Shown piece by piece: positions 26,845 to 34,468 of a stretch of 64,000 nt of DNA (the first letter of the stretch is position 1; every line of letters starts with the position of its first letter). Below the pieces are notes generated by a model. That model did not search any database. It saw only the letters and a list, made by a program, of their open reading frames with translations, and had not been told where the DNA came from. The DNA is from Corallococcus sp. NCRR (lineage in GTDB: Bacteria; Myxococcota; Myxococcia; Myxococcales; Myxococcaceae): positions 8,415,461-8,479,460 of the forward strand of contig NZ_CP114039.1 of assembly GCF_026965535.1 (NCBI RefSeq). Direction: 5' to 3'. The translations under genes were made by a program, and so were the position numbers.

Positions 26845-26904
26845 CCCCGAGTCTTTCGACTGCAAGTCCCTTGTTCGGGCGGATTAGGGTTGGATTTGAA
26901 CCCG
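26845..26904 (-). repeat. Degenerate tRNA 3' end plus terminator (possible attachment-site relic)
   Basis: On the minus strand CGGGTTCAAATCC (complement of 26892-26904) is followed 30 bases later by AGTCGAAAGACTCGGGG (complement of 26845-26861). The intact tRNA-Leu at 30.7 kb has CGGGTTCGAATCC, 29 bases, then the identical 17-base terminator segment (30621-30637), in the same orientation. The T-arm here no longer pairs correctly and there is no acceptor or anticodon arm. It marks the junction between the broken kinase and the nuclease-NTPase cassette. Confidence 0.55.
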
Positions 26905-26914
26905 AGCAGGACGG

Positions 26915-27602
26915 TTCTTGACCTTGTGCGAAGAGGTCCAAGCGTGCCTCCACGCGCCCCGTCGGGAGCATTTCCGGCGAGGAATAGAACGCGTCTCTGT
27001 GGCCAACGGACTGTGGACGAAACGCGGCCAAGTCGGCCGGACAGGGCGAGCCCGAAGTCGGAGACCTGCACCTTGCCGTTCCAGTTCACAAAGAGGTGCT
27101 CCATGTCGAGCGCCCGGTGAACGATGTGGAGAGGGCCCCCCTCTTCGTCGTTCGCTTCATGGGCGTGCTCCAAGGCCTCGGCGACGCGAGTCCCGACATG
27201 GAGGGTAAAGAGAGGCGAGAAGCGGCGGACGCACTCTCCGGCGCTCGACAGCAGGTTGCAGATGCCGTGCCCTGACGGATGGTCGGTAATGACGTACGAG
27301 CCCCTATCCGCCGTGCGCAGCCCGTGAACGCGAAGAATGGCCGGGTATTCGAGGTATGTCGCGAGGCGCCCCTGCTCTTCCAGCATAGTCCGCGCACGCT
27401 TCAAGCGAGGCAGATCCATCAGCTTCGGAACGCCAACCACCTTGACCAGTACCATGCCCCGGGTGCTGCCCTCGGAAGTGCGCTGCCGGGCCAGCAGGAG
27501 GCTCAATCCGGGCTGGACCTCTCCAAGGTCTTCGCGGAACTCGTACTGAAAGCCGTCCCTCGTGAAGAGAATGGCCCCGCGTGGAAGCCTGAACTCACTC
27601 AC
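26915..27602 (-). pseudogene. Broken Ser/Thr kinase-like gene
   Basis: From ATG 27602 the frame encodes a kinase N-lobe (FQYEFREDLGEVQPGLSLLL), a hinge segment, a catalytic loop altered to HRALDMEHLFVNWNG, and DFGLALSGRLG. Near 27000-27010 the reading frame shifts: the next expected block, FYSSPEMLPTGRVEARLDLF, continues in another frame. It then stops abruptly at about 26915, where tRNA-like sequence begins, so about half of the C-lobe is missing. The frameshift and truncation make it a pseudogene. It lies just downstream of the intact kinase gene at 27771 and was probably a second member of the same family. Confidence 0.7.
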
Positions 27603-27770
27603 CGGACATGCTCTGTCTTCCCCTTCGCGCAGGCATCCGAAGGCCTACGCATCACGGGCGACCTTCCCTGTGGGACGGGCAGCAGAGAAACGCCCCCGGG
27701 GAGGTTCTGTCCAGTCTGGCGAAGAAAGACGGAAATCGAGCACCTACTCAGCACGTCACCCCAGCCCCAC

Positions 27771-29573
27771 TCAGGGCCAGCGGTACACGACAAATCCGCC
27801 AGCCCGGTTGTACGCCTTCACCTTGCCGTCCTTGAACGCCGCAGCCTTCGCCTCTACCACGAAGCAAATGGGGTACTCGCCCTGGCCGGGAAGCTTCACG
27901 CGGTCATACCGGACGACGAGTGCCGGCCCATCCGAACGCCCCATCTTGCTTGAGAGGTAATAGGCCTTGCCGTAGAAGCGCGTTCCAACTGGGGCGACCG
28001 CCTCTTGCCGGTCATCGTTGATACCTTTCGGAACCACCCCCACCACCTCCGCGCCAGCGGAGAACCACACCACTTCCGCCGGTTGGCGGTCGTCCATCTG
28101 GACGGTGAAGTTGTCGTACTGTTTCCAGTGGAGCTGCTCCGTCATGGCTTCAAATGCCCTATCCGGGCAGGTGAAGGTCTCGGGCCGGATCTGGGCCCCC
28201 GGGCATCCTGCCGCAAGCGCGGCGACGAGCGACAACGATGCACACTCCGCGGCGGCAACGGCCTTCTTCGGCATGCGAGATGTGCGTCCAGGTGTCGGCG
28301 TTTCAGGGTGCGGCGTCTTCACGGTGGAACCTTCCTTCGGAGCGTCAGCGATGGCTGGCCCCGGGGCTGTCACGGGCGATGGGCCAGAGGTGGACATAGC
28401 AGGAGGTACTGTCTTGGGCGGTGTGGAACGAAGCGTGGCGAGAGGACGTGAATCCGTGGTGCCACGTGACTCGACAGGGGTCCCGGGCAAATCCCCAGAC
28501 AAACGCCAGAGGAGCGAGATAGCGACCAGCGCGACGATGCCGGTGAGGGCCGCCACCCAGCGGCCCAGGCCCCGCGGGCGTTCGACGCGGGCGACATGCC
28601 GCTTGAGTGTCTGGGGAGTGGAGGGCATTGCCAATGCAGCAGGCGTCGGCACGCCGTGACGCTGTTCGGATGGCGGATGCCCCGGCACGTCGTATTCAGA
28701 GGAAGGATCAGCCCGGAGTTCCGCAAGCTCGCGGCGCAGCGCTTCGGTGTCGACCGGGCGTCGCTTGGGGTCCAGGTTCAGCATGCTCTCAATGAGATCG
28801 CTCACGGCCTCTGGAATCCGCGCATTCGCCAGACGGGGTGAATGCGGGGGCATGGCCGCGATGCCGAAATCGAAGCGCGGACGAAACTCCGTCGGTCGCG
28901 GGTCCGTCAGCAGTTCATGAAGCATGACTCCGATCGCGAAGACTTCATCGGCGACCTGGAAGGCATAGTGAGCCCGATGCTCGTTCTTGTGCTCCCGAAG
29001 AAACCTGAACTGTTCGGGTGCGCGGTAGCGATCAGTTCCCGGCGGCAAACCTCCGTCCGTCAGATCTTCAGCGTGCGCGTAGGTCGCACAACTGAAGTCG
29101 ATGATGACGGGCTCGCCGTCACTCTTGCGGATGAGCACGTTGGACAGCTTCAGGTCTCGATGCAGGATGCCCCGGCCATGCATGTACGCCAGCGCACCTG
29201 CGAGCTTCTCGAAGACTCCGAGGACTTCACGAACGGTTGGGTGCTTGCGCTCCGACCACTCCGCGAGCGTCCAGCCGTCCACATAGTCGAGCGCGAGGTA
29301 GAGGTTGCCACTCTCGGCGAGGCCATACCCTTGCGGTCGGACGATGTTGGAATGATCCAGCATGAGCAGTGCCGTCAACTCCCGCAGCGTCCGGGCATGG
29401 GTCTGCTTGAGGTCACCGCTGGCCTCCCGGTGCTGGGCCACTTTGATGGCACGGTGGCGACCGTTCTTTTCCCCCAGATAGACGCGGGCGAAGCCCCCTG
29501 CTCCAAGGGGTTTGGCCACCTGCCACCCATCAATCAACGAGCCTGGAGGAAGGTTGAGCAGCGTCGCACTCAT
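27771..29573 (-). CDS. Membrane Ser/Thr protein kinase with secreted C-terminal domain
   Basis: A 600-residue PknB-type kinase. The glycine loop is GAGGFARV near residue 24, the Lys is in AIKVAQ, the catalytic loop is HRDLKLSNVL near 139, the DFG position reads DFS, and APEQF serves as the APE motif. A single membrane helix lies near residues 345-363 (WVAALTGIVALVAISLLW). A Pro/Thr linker and a 140-residue extracytoplasmic domain follow, with three cysteines and a closing AYNRAGGFVVYRWP. The start overlaps the upstream DUF2381 stop (ATGA). In myxobacteria DUF2381 proteins and such kinases are repeatedly paired, so DUF2381 may be the exported ligand or sensor. DFS instead of DFG keeps the metal-binding Asp, so activity is likely. 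Confidence 0.87.
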   Translation of the reverse strand: MSATLLNLPPGSLIDGWQVAKPLGAGGFARVYLGEKNGRHRAIKVAQHREASGDLKQTHARTLRELTALLMLDHSNIVRPQGYGLAESGNLYLALDYVDGWTLAEWSERKHPTVREVLGVFEKLAGALAYMHGRGILHRDLKLSNVLIRKSDGEPVIIDFSCATYAHAEDLTDGGLPPGTDRYRAPEQFRFLREHKNEHRAHYAFQVADEVFAIGVMLHELLTDPRPTEFRPRFDFGIAAMPPHSPRLANARIPEAVSDLIESMLNLDPKRRPVDTEALRRELAELRADPSSEYDVPGHPPSEQRHGVPTPAALAMPSTPQTLKRHVARVERPRGLGRWVAALTGIVALVAISLLWRLSGDLPGTPVESRGTTDSRPLATLRSTPPKTVPPAMSTSGPSPVTAPGPAIADAPKEGSTVKTPHPETPTPGRTSRMPKKAVAAAECASLSLVAALAAGCPGAQIRPETFTCPDRAFEAMTEQLHWKQYDNFTVQMDDRQPAEVVWFSAGAEVVGVVPKGINDDRQEAVAPVGTRFYGKAYYLSSKMGRSDGPALVVRYDRVKLPGQGEYPICFVVEAKAAAFKDGKVKAYNRAGGFVVYRWP

Positions 29574-30445
29574 TGGGCATCTCCTGCGACGGGCTGAGGG
29601 AAGCGCACACCGGGAATCGTGAGACGGCGTCCACCATCCCCGAGCACCTCCAGAGTGAAGACGAGGTCCGATTGCGCCTCCGGCACCTCCACGATCGCGA
29701 GCACGCGTCCATTTTCCCCCGGAGGAATAGGCTCAGGCTTCTTCATCACGAGCCGCGCCCGCAGGGGTGGTACGCCCACCCGCCCCACGTACGTCGCCGT
29801 TTGGGGTGTCCAGGCGGGGTGACCAGGTCGGTTCTCGATCTTCATATCCGCCAGAATCCAACCCGTGCCCCGAAAGGCGACGAGCGATTCCAATGCAAGC
29901 CCCTGCACAGTGATGGGCTCGCCTTGCTTGCTTGATGTTGTGACACCTGCCTTGTCCACGAAGCCAAGCAACACGAAGTCTTCCGGCTTTGGAATCGAAG
30001 CCTGGGTTGGCTGGCAGACCGCGTTGGGCGACTCCGGGCGCTGCACGTCGATTCGGGAGTCCACCTCGGCCACGTCGGTCACGAGGACAAAGGCGGCTCG
30101 CGCGGGCGCGCGACCGTCAGTGAAGAAAACCCCGATTTCCTGACGCTCGCCCTCTCCAAGATTGACCACGGGCTGAACGATGACGGAGCGCTCGCCGGCA
30201 TCCAGGACGCGGATCCGCGACTCGTCGAAGGTCAGCGTCTTCTTCTGGATCGGCGAGGGAAAGAACAGCAGCGTCAGGGTGTCCTGCGCAATCCGGACGA
30301 CGGGCAGTGGATCCGCAGACGTACCTGCGATGCTCACGGAGCGTTCACGCCCAACGCGCGCCCTCGTGGCCAATTGGGCCTGCGCGGCAGTGCCCCAAGC
30401 CAGTGTGAGCGCCAGGGAGAGAGCCAATCTGAAGGGTTGGAGCAA
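29570..30445 (-). CDS. DUF2381 family exported protein
   Basis: A 291-residue protein with a cleavable signal peptide (residues 1-23, ending AAQA). I recognise the myxobacterial DUF2381/TIGR02268 family by the IAQDTLTLLFFPSPI segment, QKKTLTFDESRIRVLDAGERS and the C-terminal beta-rich domain ending IPGVRFPQP. The family has unknown function and usually precedes a Ser/Thr kinase, as here with a 4-base overlap. The start is TTG 30445; GGAGG ten bases upstream supports it, and no in-frame ATG is available. Confidence 0.85.
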   Translation of the reverse strand: MLQPFRLALSLALTLAWGTAAQAQLATRARVGRERSVSIAGTSADPLPVVRIAQDTLTLLFFPSPIQKKTLTFDESRIRVLDAGERSVIVQPVVNLGEGERQEIGVFFTDGRAPARAAFVLVTDVAEVDSRIDVQRPESPNAVCQPTQASIPKPEDFVLLGFVDKAGVTTSSKQGEPITVQGLALESLVAFRGTGWILADMKIENRPGHPAWTPQTATYVGRVGVPPLRARLVMKKPEPIPPGENGRVLAIVEVPEAQSDLVFTLEVLGDGGRRLTIPGVRFPQPVAGDAQ

Positions 30446-30614
30446 GGATGCATGACCTCCTGAATGGGGAGGCTAGCATCGAGACCAGACGCGCAGTGCG
30501 CTCCAGTTTCCCAGGAGTACTCACCTTGTGGATCCGCACAGGTTCGTCCGGGGAGCGAAGCCAGGCCCGTGGACACCTCGCAGCGCACGTGCAAGTCCAC
30601 AGCCCTGAAACGAC

Positions 30615-30647
30615 AAAAGCCCCCGAGTCTTTCGACTCGGAGGCTTC
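30615..30647 (-). terminator. Terminator of the tRNA-Leu gene
   Basis: On the minus strand a 13-bp stem with one mismatch encloses GAAA and is followed by TTTTG. It lies 9 bases after the tRNA 3' end. Seventeen bases of it recur at 26845-26861. Confidence 0.85.
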
Positions 30648-30655
30648 TATCGGAG

Positions 30656-30737
30656 TGCCCAGGGCGGGATTCGAACCCGCACACCTTTCGGCGCCACCCC
30701 CTCAAGATGGTGTGTCTACCAGTTCCACCACCTGGGC
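30656..30737 (-). tRNA. tRNA-Leu (anticodon GAG)
   Basis: Class II tRNA of 82 bases. Acceptor stem GCCCAGG/CCTGGGC, discriminator A, T-arm CGGGTTCGAATCCCG, and a long variable arm. The anticodon stem CCATC/GGTGG encloses loop TTGAGGG, so the anticodon is GAG (Leu, CUC/CUU). CCA is not encoded. It lies downstream of secG on the same strand and borders the accessory region on its left. Confidence 0.95.
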
Positions 30738-30822
30738 GTTTCGGCGGGGTCCATCTACCGGACCCCGTGGATTCACGCAACAACCATTTCAACGGTCGCG
30801 TGAATCCGATGCTTCCTGACAG

Positions 30823-31221
30823 CTACTGCGCAGGCGTCGTCGGCGCGGGAGCCTGCTGGCCCTCCGCCGGCGGCGTCGCGGAACGCTCCTGCTCCACCGC
30901 TCCCGGTGCAGCAGGGGCCGGCGTCGTGGCTCCCGGGGTCGCCGGGGCCGTCTTCGCCGGAGGCGCCGCCACCGAACCCGCGGCCACCGAACCGCGCAGG
31001 CCCACGAAGGACAGGCCCAGCGAGGTCAGGAAGAACAAGCCGGCGCAGACGCCCGTCAGCTTGCTCAAGAAGGTCACCGCGCCGCGGCCACCGAAGGCGC
31101 TCGTCGCGGCGCCGCCACCGAGGGCGGAACCCATGCCGGCGTCCTTCCCCGGCTGCAGCAAGATGACGAAGATCATGAACACGCAGAGCAGGACGTGCAC
31201 GATCGTGAAGAAAGTCAGCAT
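30823..31221 (-). CDS. secG: Preprotein translocase subunit SecG
   Basis: A 132-residue inner-membrane protein of the SecYEG channel. Helix 1 is FFTIVHVLLCVFMIFVILLQ; the cytoplasmic loop GSALGGGAATSAFGGRGA is the SecG signature; helix 2 follows (LTGVCAGLFFLTSLGLSFVG). The C-terminal 50 residues are a Pro/Ala/Thr-rich tail, longer than in E. coli but common in myxobacteria. I prefer ATG 31221; a TTG four codons earlier is in frame. It is the last protein gene of the gap-pgk-tpiA-secG operon, 85 bases after tpiA. Confidence 0.92.
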   Translation of the reverse strand: MLTFFTIVHVLLCVFMIFVILLQPGKDAGMGSALGGGAATSAFGGRGAVTFLSKLTGVCAGLFFLTSLGLSFVGLRGSVAAGSVAAPPAKTAPATPGATTPAPAAPGAVEQERSATPPAEGQQAPAPTTPAQ

Positions 31222-31306
31222 GGGTGTTCCCAACGCTCCGTGAAAAGAGGGCGCAACCTACACAAAGTGGTCAACGGGTGACAACTTCTAACGGGGGATG
31301 ACGGCT

Positions 31307-32068
31307 TCAGCCCGCCGCCTTCACGATGGCCACGAAGTCCGCCGCCTTGAGGCTCGCTCCCCCCACGAGCGCCCCGTCCACGTCCGGCTGACCCAGCAAT
31401 TCCGCCGCGTTGTCCGGCTTCACGCTGCCGCCGTACTGGATGCGCACCCGCTCGGCCGTCCCCTCGTCGTACATCCGGGTCAGCAGGCCCCGGATGGCCG
31501 CGTGGACCTCCTGCGCCTGCGCCGTGGTCGCCGTCCGGCCCGTCCCAATCGCCCAGACCGGCTCGTACGCCAGGACAAAGGTCGCCACGTCCGCCCCGGA
31601 GAAGCCCTCCAGCGCGCCGCGCACCTGGCGCTCCACCACCGTCAGCGTCTGGTTCGACTCGCGCTCGGCCAGCGTCTCGCCCACGCAGACGATGGGCGTC
31701 ATCCCGGCGGCCTTCACCGCCTTCGCGCGCTTGTTCACCGTGGCGTCCGTCTCACCGAAGAACTGCCGGCGCTCCGAGTGCCCCACGATGACGTAGGCAC
31801 ACCCCAGCTCCGCCAGCATCGGCGCGCTGACTTCGCCCGTGAAGGCGCCCGAGGACTCCCAGTGGCAGTTCTGCGCCGCCAGCTGGAGGGGCGCCCCCTC
31901 CAGCGCGACGTGCAGCGGCTGCAACGCCACGAACGGGGGCGCGATGGCCACCTCTACCTTGTCGCCCAACGCCGCCACCGCGCCGCGAAGCTCCCGCACC
32001 AGCGCGAGCGCTTCCGGCACCGTCTTGTTCATCTTCCAGTTGCCAGCGACGATCTTCCGACGAGCCAT
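31307..32068 (-). CDS. tpiA: Triosephosphate isomerase
   Basis: A 253-residue glycolytic TIM barrel that interconverts dihydroxyacetone phosphate and glyceraldehyde 3-phosphate. Catalytic residues are visible: Asn/Lys in AGNWKMNK, His in [10 protein letters not shown], Glu in [10 protein letters not shown]. The phosphate-binding [11 protein letters not shown] and GALVGGASL close the barrel. Length and start are normal. It lies 39 bases after pgk in the same operon. Confidence 0.97.
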   Translation of the reverse strand: MARRKIVAGNWKMNKTVPEALALVRELRGAVAALGDKVEVAIAPPFVALQPLHVALEGAPLQLAAQNCHWESSGAFTGEVSAPMLAELGCAYVIVGHSERRQFFGETDATVNKRAKAVKAAGMTPIVCVGETLAERESNQTLTVVERQVRGALEGFSGADVATFVLAYEPVWAIGTGRTATTAQAQEVHAAIRGLLTRMYDEGTAERVRIQYGGSVKPDNAAELLGQPDVDGALVGGASLKAADFVAIVKAAG

Positions 32069-32107
32069 CGAGGTGTCTCCCCCGGTGCGTACCGCGTGGG
32101 TGGTGCC

Positions 32108-33301
32108 CTACTTCGTCTCCAGCGCCTTGATGCCCGGCAGCGGCTGGCCTTCCAGGAACTCCAGCGACGCGCCGCCACCCGTGGACACGTGGCTCATCTT
32201 GTCCGCGTAGCCCATCTGCTCCACCGCCGCCGCGCTGTCACCGCCGCCAATCACCGTGACGGCGTCCTTGTTGATGGACATCGCCGCGGCCACCGAGCGC
32301 GTGCCCTCCGCGAACTTGTCGACCTCGAAGCGGCCCATGGGTCCGTTCCAGATGACCGTCTTCGCGTCGCGGATGCGCTGCGTGTACATCGCGCGCGTCT
32401 TGGGCCCGATGTCCAGGCCCATCATGTCCGCCGGCACCACCTGATCCGGCGTCTCCCGCACCGGGCCCTTGCCGTCCGGATCCGCGCAGACGATGTGGTC
32501 GATGGGCAGCACCAGCGGCGTCTTCAGGCGCTTGGCCGTGTCCAGCAGCTTCGCCGCCAGCGCCAGCTTGTCGCCCTCCTCCACCCGGCTCTTGCCCACT
32601 TCGATGCCCTGCGCCTTCAGGAAGGTGTACGCCATGGCGCCGCCCACGAGCAGCGCGTCCACCTTGGGCAGCAGGCTTTCAATGACCTTGATCTTGTCGC
32701 TCACCTTGGAGCCGCCCAGGATGGCCACGAAGGGCTTCTGCGGATTGCGCAGGACCTTGTCGCCCAGGTACTCGATCTCCTTGCGCATCAGGAAGCCGGC
32801 GGCCTTCTCCTTCACGAAGGGCACCATGCCGGCCGTGGACGCGTGCGCGCGGTGCGCCGTGCCGAACGCGTCGTTGACGTAGACGTCCGCCAGCGCCGCC
32901 AGCTCGCGCGCGAAGGCCTCGTCGTTCGCCTCCTCCTCCTTGTGGAAGCGCAGGTTCTCCAAGAGGAGTACCTGCCCCGCCTTCAGGTCGTTCACCTGCT
33001 TCTTCACGTTGTCACCCACGCAGTCGTCCGCGTGGATGACCTCGTGCTTGCCGCCCAGCAGCTCCGCCAGCTTCTCCGCGACGAGCACGGTGGACAGCTT
33101 GGGGTCCGCCCCCTTGGGCCGGCCGAGGTGGGACGCCAGGATGACCTTGCCGCCCATCTCCAGCGCGCGCCGGATGGTGGGCAGCGCCTCACGGATGCGG
33201 GTGTCGTCGGTGACGCGGCGCCCCTCCAGCGGGACGTTGAAGTCCACGCGGATGAAGACGCGCTTGCCGGTCAACTGCAGGTCATCGATGTAGCGGATCA
33301 T
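32108..33301 (-). CDS. pgk: Phosphoglycerate kinase
   Basis: A 397-residue glycolytic enzyme that transfers phosphate from 1,3-bisphosphoglycerate to ADP. The N-domain signature [14 protein letters not shown] and substrate-binding SHLGRPKG are at the start. The hinge and nucleotide site [28 protein letters not shown] and [13 protein letters not shown] follow, ending [13 protein letters not shown]. Complete. It follows gap by 57 bases and precedes tpiA. Confidence 0.97.
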   Translation of the reverse strand: MIRYIDDLQLTGKRVFIRVDFNVPLEGRRVTDDTRIREALPTIRRALEMGGKVILASHLGRPKGADPKLSTVLVAEKLAELLGGKHEVIHADDCVGDNVKKQVNDLKAGQVLLLENLRFHKEEEANDEAFARELAALADVYVNDAFGTAHRAHASTAGMVPFVKEKAAGFLMRKEIEYLGDKVLRNPQKPFVAILGGSKVSDKIKVIESLLPKVDALLVGGAMAYTFLKAQGIEVGKSRVEEGDKLALAAKLLDTAKRLKTPLVLPIDHIVCADPDGKGPVRETPDQVVPADMMGLDIGPKTRAMYTQRIRDAKTVIWNGPMGRFEVDKFAEGTRSVAAAMSINKDAVTVIGGGDSAAAVEQMGYADKMSHVSTGGGASLEFLEGQPLPGIKALETK

Positions 33302-33358
33302 CTTGGGTGTCCCTTGTGCCTGTCTTGGGTCAGCCTGGGGTGCCGGTGCGGGGAGGCT

Positions 33359-34372
33359 CTACGCCACGCCCTTGGACACGAGGAACTTCGCCGTGTCGAC
33401 CATGCGGTTGGAGAAGCCCCACTCGTTGTCGTACCAGGCCATGACCTTGAGCATGTTGTCGCCCATCACGAAGCAGTTGGTCGCGTCGAAGATGGCCGAG
33501 TGCGGGTTGCCGTTGTAGTCCACCGACACGGTCTGCGCGTCGCTGAACTCGAGCACGCCCTTGAGCGCGCCGTTGGCGGCGTCCTTCATCGCCTTGATGA
33601 CCTCTTCAGGCGTGACCTTCTTGGTGGTGTTCACCGTCAGGTCCACCAGGGACACGTTCGGGGTGGGGACGCGCACGGAGATGCCGTGCATCTTGCCCTT
33701 GAGCGACGGGATGACCTCACCGATGGCCTTCGCGGCGCCAGTGCTGGTGGGGATCATGGAGAGCGCGGCGGCGCGGGCGCGGCGCATGTCGTCGTGGGTG
33801 AGGTCCAGGATGCGCTGGTCGTTGGTGTAGCTGTGCACCGTGGTCATCAGGCCCTTCTCGACGCCGAAGTTGTCCACCAGCACCTTGGCGATGGGCGCCA
33901 GGCAGTTGGTGGTGCACGAGGCGTTGGAGATGATGTGGTGCTTGGCCGGGTCGTACTCGTGGTGGTTGATGCCGTACGCGAGGGTCATGTCCGGGCCCTT
34001 GGCCGGCGCGGAGATGATGACCTTCTTGGCGCCCGCGGCCAGGTGCTTGGCGGCGGCGTCGCGCGCGGTGAAGCGGCCGGTGCACTCCAGCACCACGTCC
34101 ACGTTCATGCTCTTCCACGGCAGCACGGAGGGGTCCTTCTCCGCGGTGACGGCGATCTCCTTGCCGTTCACGACGATGCCCTTGTCCGTGTGCGAGACCT
34201 CGCCCGGCCACGTGCGGTGCACCGAGTCGTACTTGAACAGGTGGGCCAGCGCCGACGGCTTGTCGAGGTCGTTGATGGCGACGATCTCGAGGTCTTCCTT
34301 GCGGCTGAGCGCGGCGCGCAGGATGCAGCGACCGATACGACCGAAGCCGTTGATGGCGAGCTTGATGGCCAT
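33359..34372 (-). CDS. gap: Glyceraldehyde-3-phosphate dehydrogenase
   Basis: A 337-residue NAD-dependent enzyme of glycolysis. The Rossmann start is LAINGFGRIGR, the catalytic motif SNASCTTNCLAP holds the active Cys, the catalytic His is in TVHSYTNDQ, and WYDNEWGFSNRMVD closes the protein. Start ATG 34372 is the family start; GGAGAACG before it provides a ribosome-binding site. It is the first gene of the gap-pgk-tpiA-secG operon. Confidence 0.97.
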   Translation of the reverse strand: MAIKLAINGFGRIGRCILRAALSRKEDLEIVAINDLDKPSALAHLFKYDSVHRTWPGEVSHTDKGIVVNGKEIAVTAEKDPSVLPWKSMNVDVVLECTGRFTARDAAAKHLAAGAKKVIISAPAKGPDMTLAYGINHHEYDPAKHHIISNASCTTNCLAPIAKVLVDNFGVEKGLMTTVHSYTNDQRILDLTHDDMRRARAAALSMIPTSTGAAKAIGEVIPSLKGKMHGISVRVPTPNVSLVDLTVNTTKKVTPEEVIKAMKDAANGALKGVLEFSDAQTVSVDYNGNPHSAIFDATNCFVMGDNMLKVMAWYDNEWGFSNRMVDTAKFLVSKGVA

Positions 34373-34468
34373 GGTGTTTCGTTCTCCTTGAAGGAGTGGG
34401 CCTTCGCGGCCCACCGTCATGAATCTCGTAAAGAAGGCGGGCGACCGTAGGCAGGCGCCCCCGCCGAG

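Noticed and set aside
21486-30800. Insertion sequence or integrase at the island borders
   Set aside because: I looked for DDE, serine or tyrosine recombinase motifs and terminal inverted repeats and found none. The mobility is inferred only from the tRNA-end repeat and base composition.
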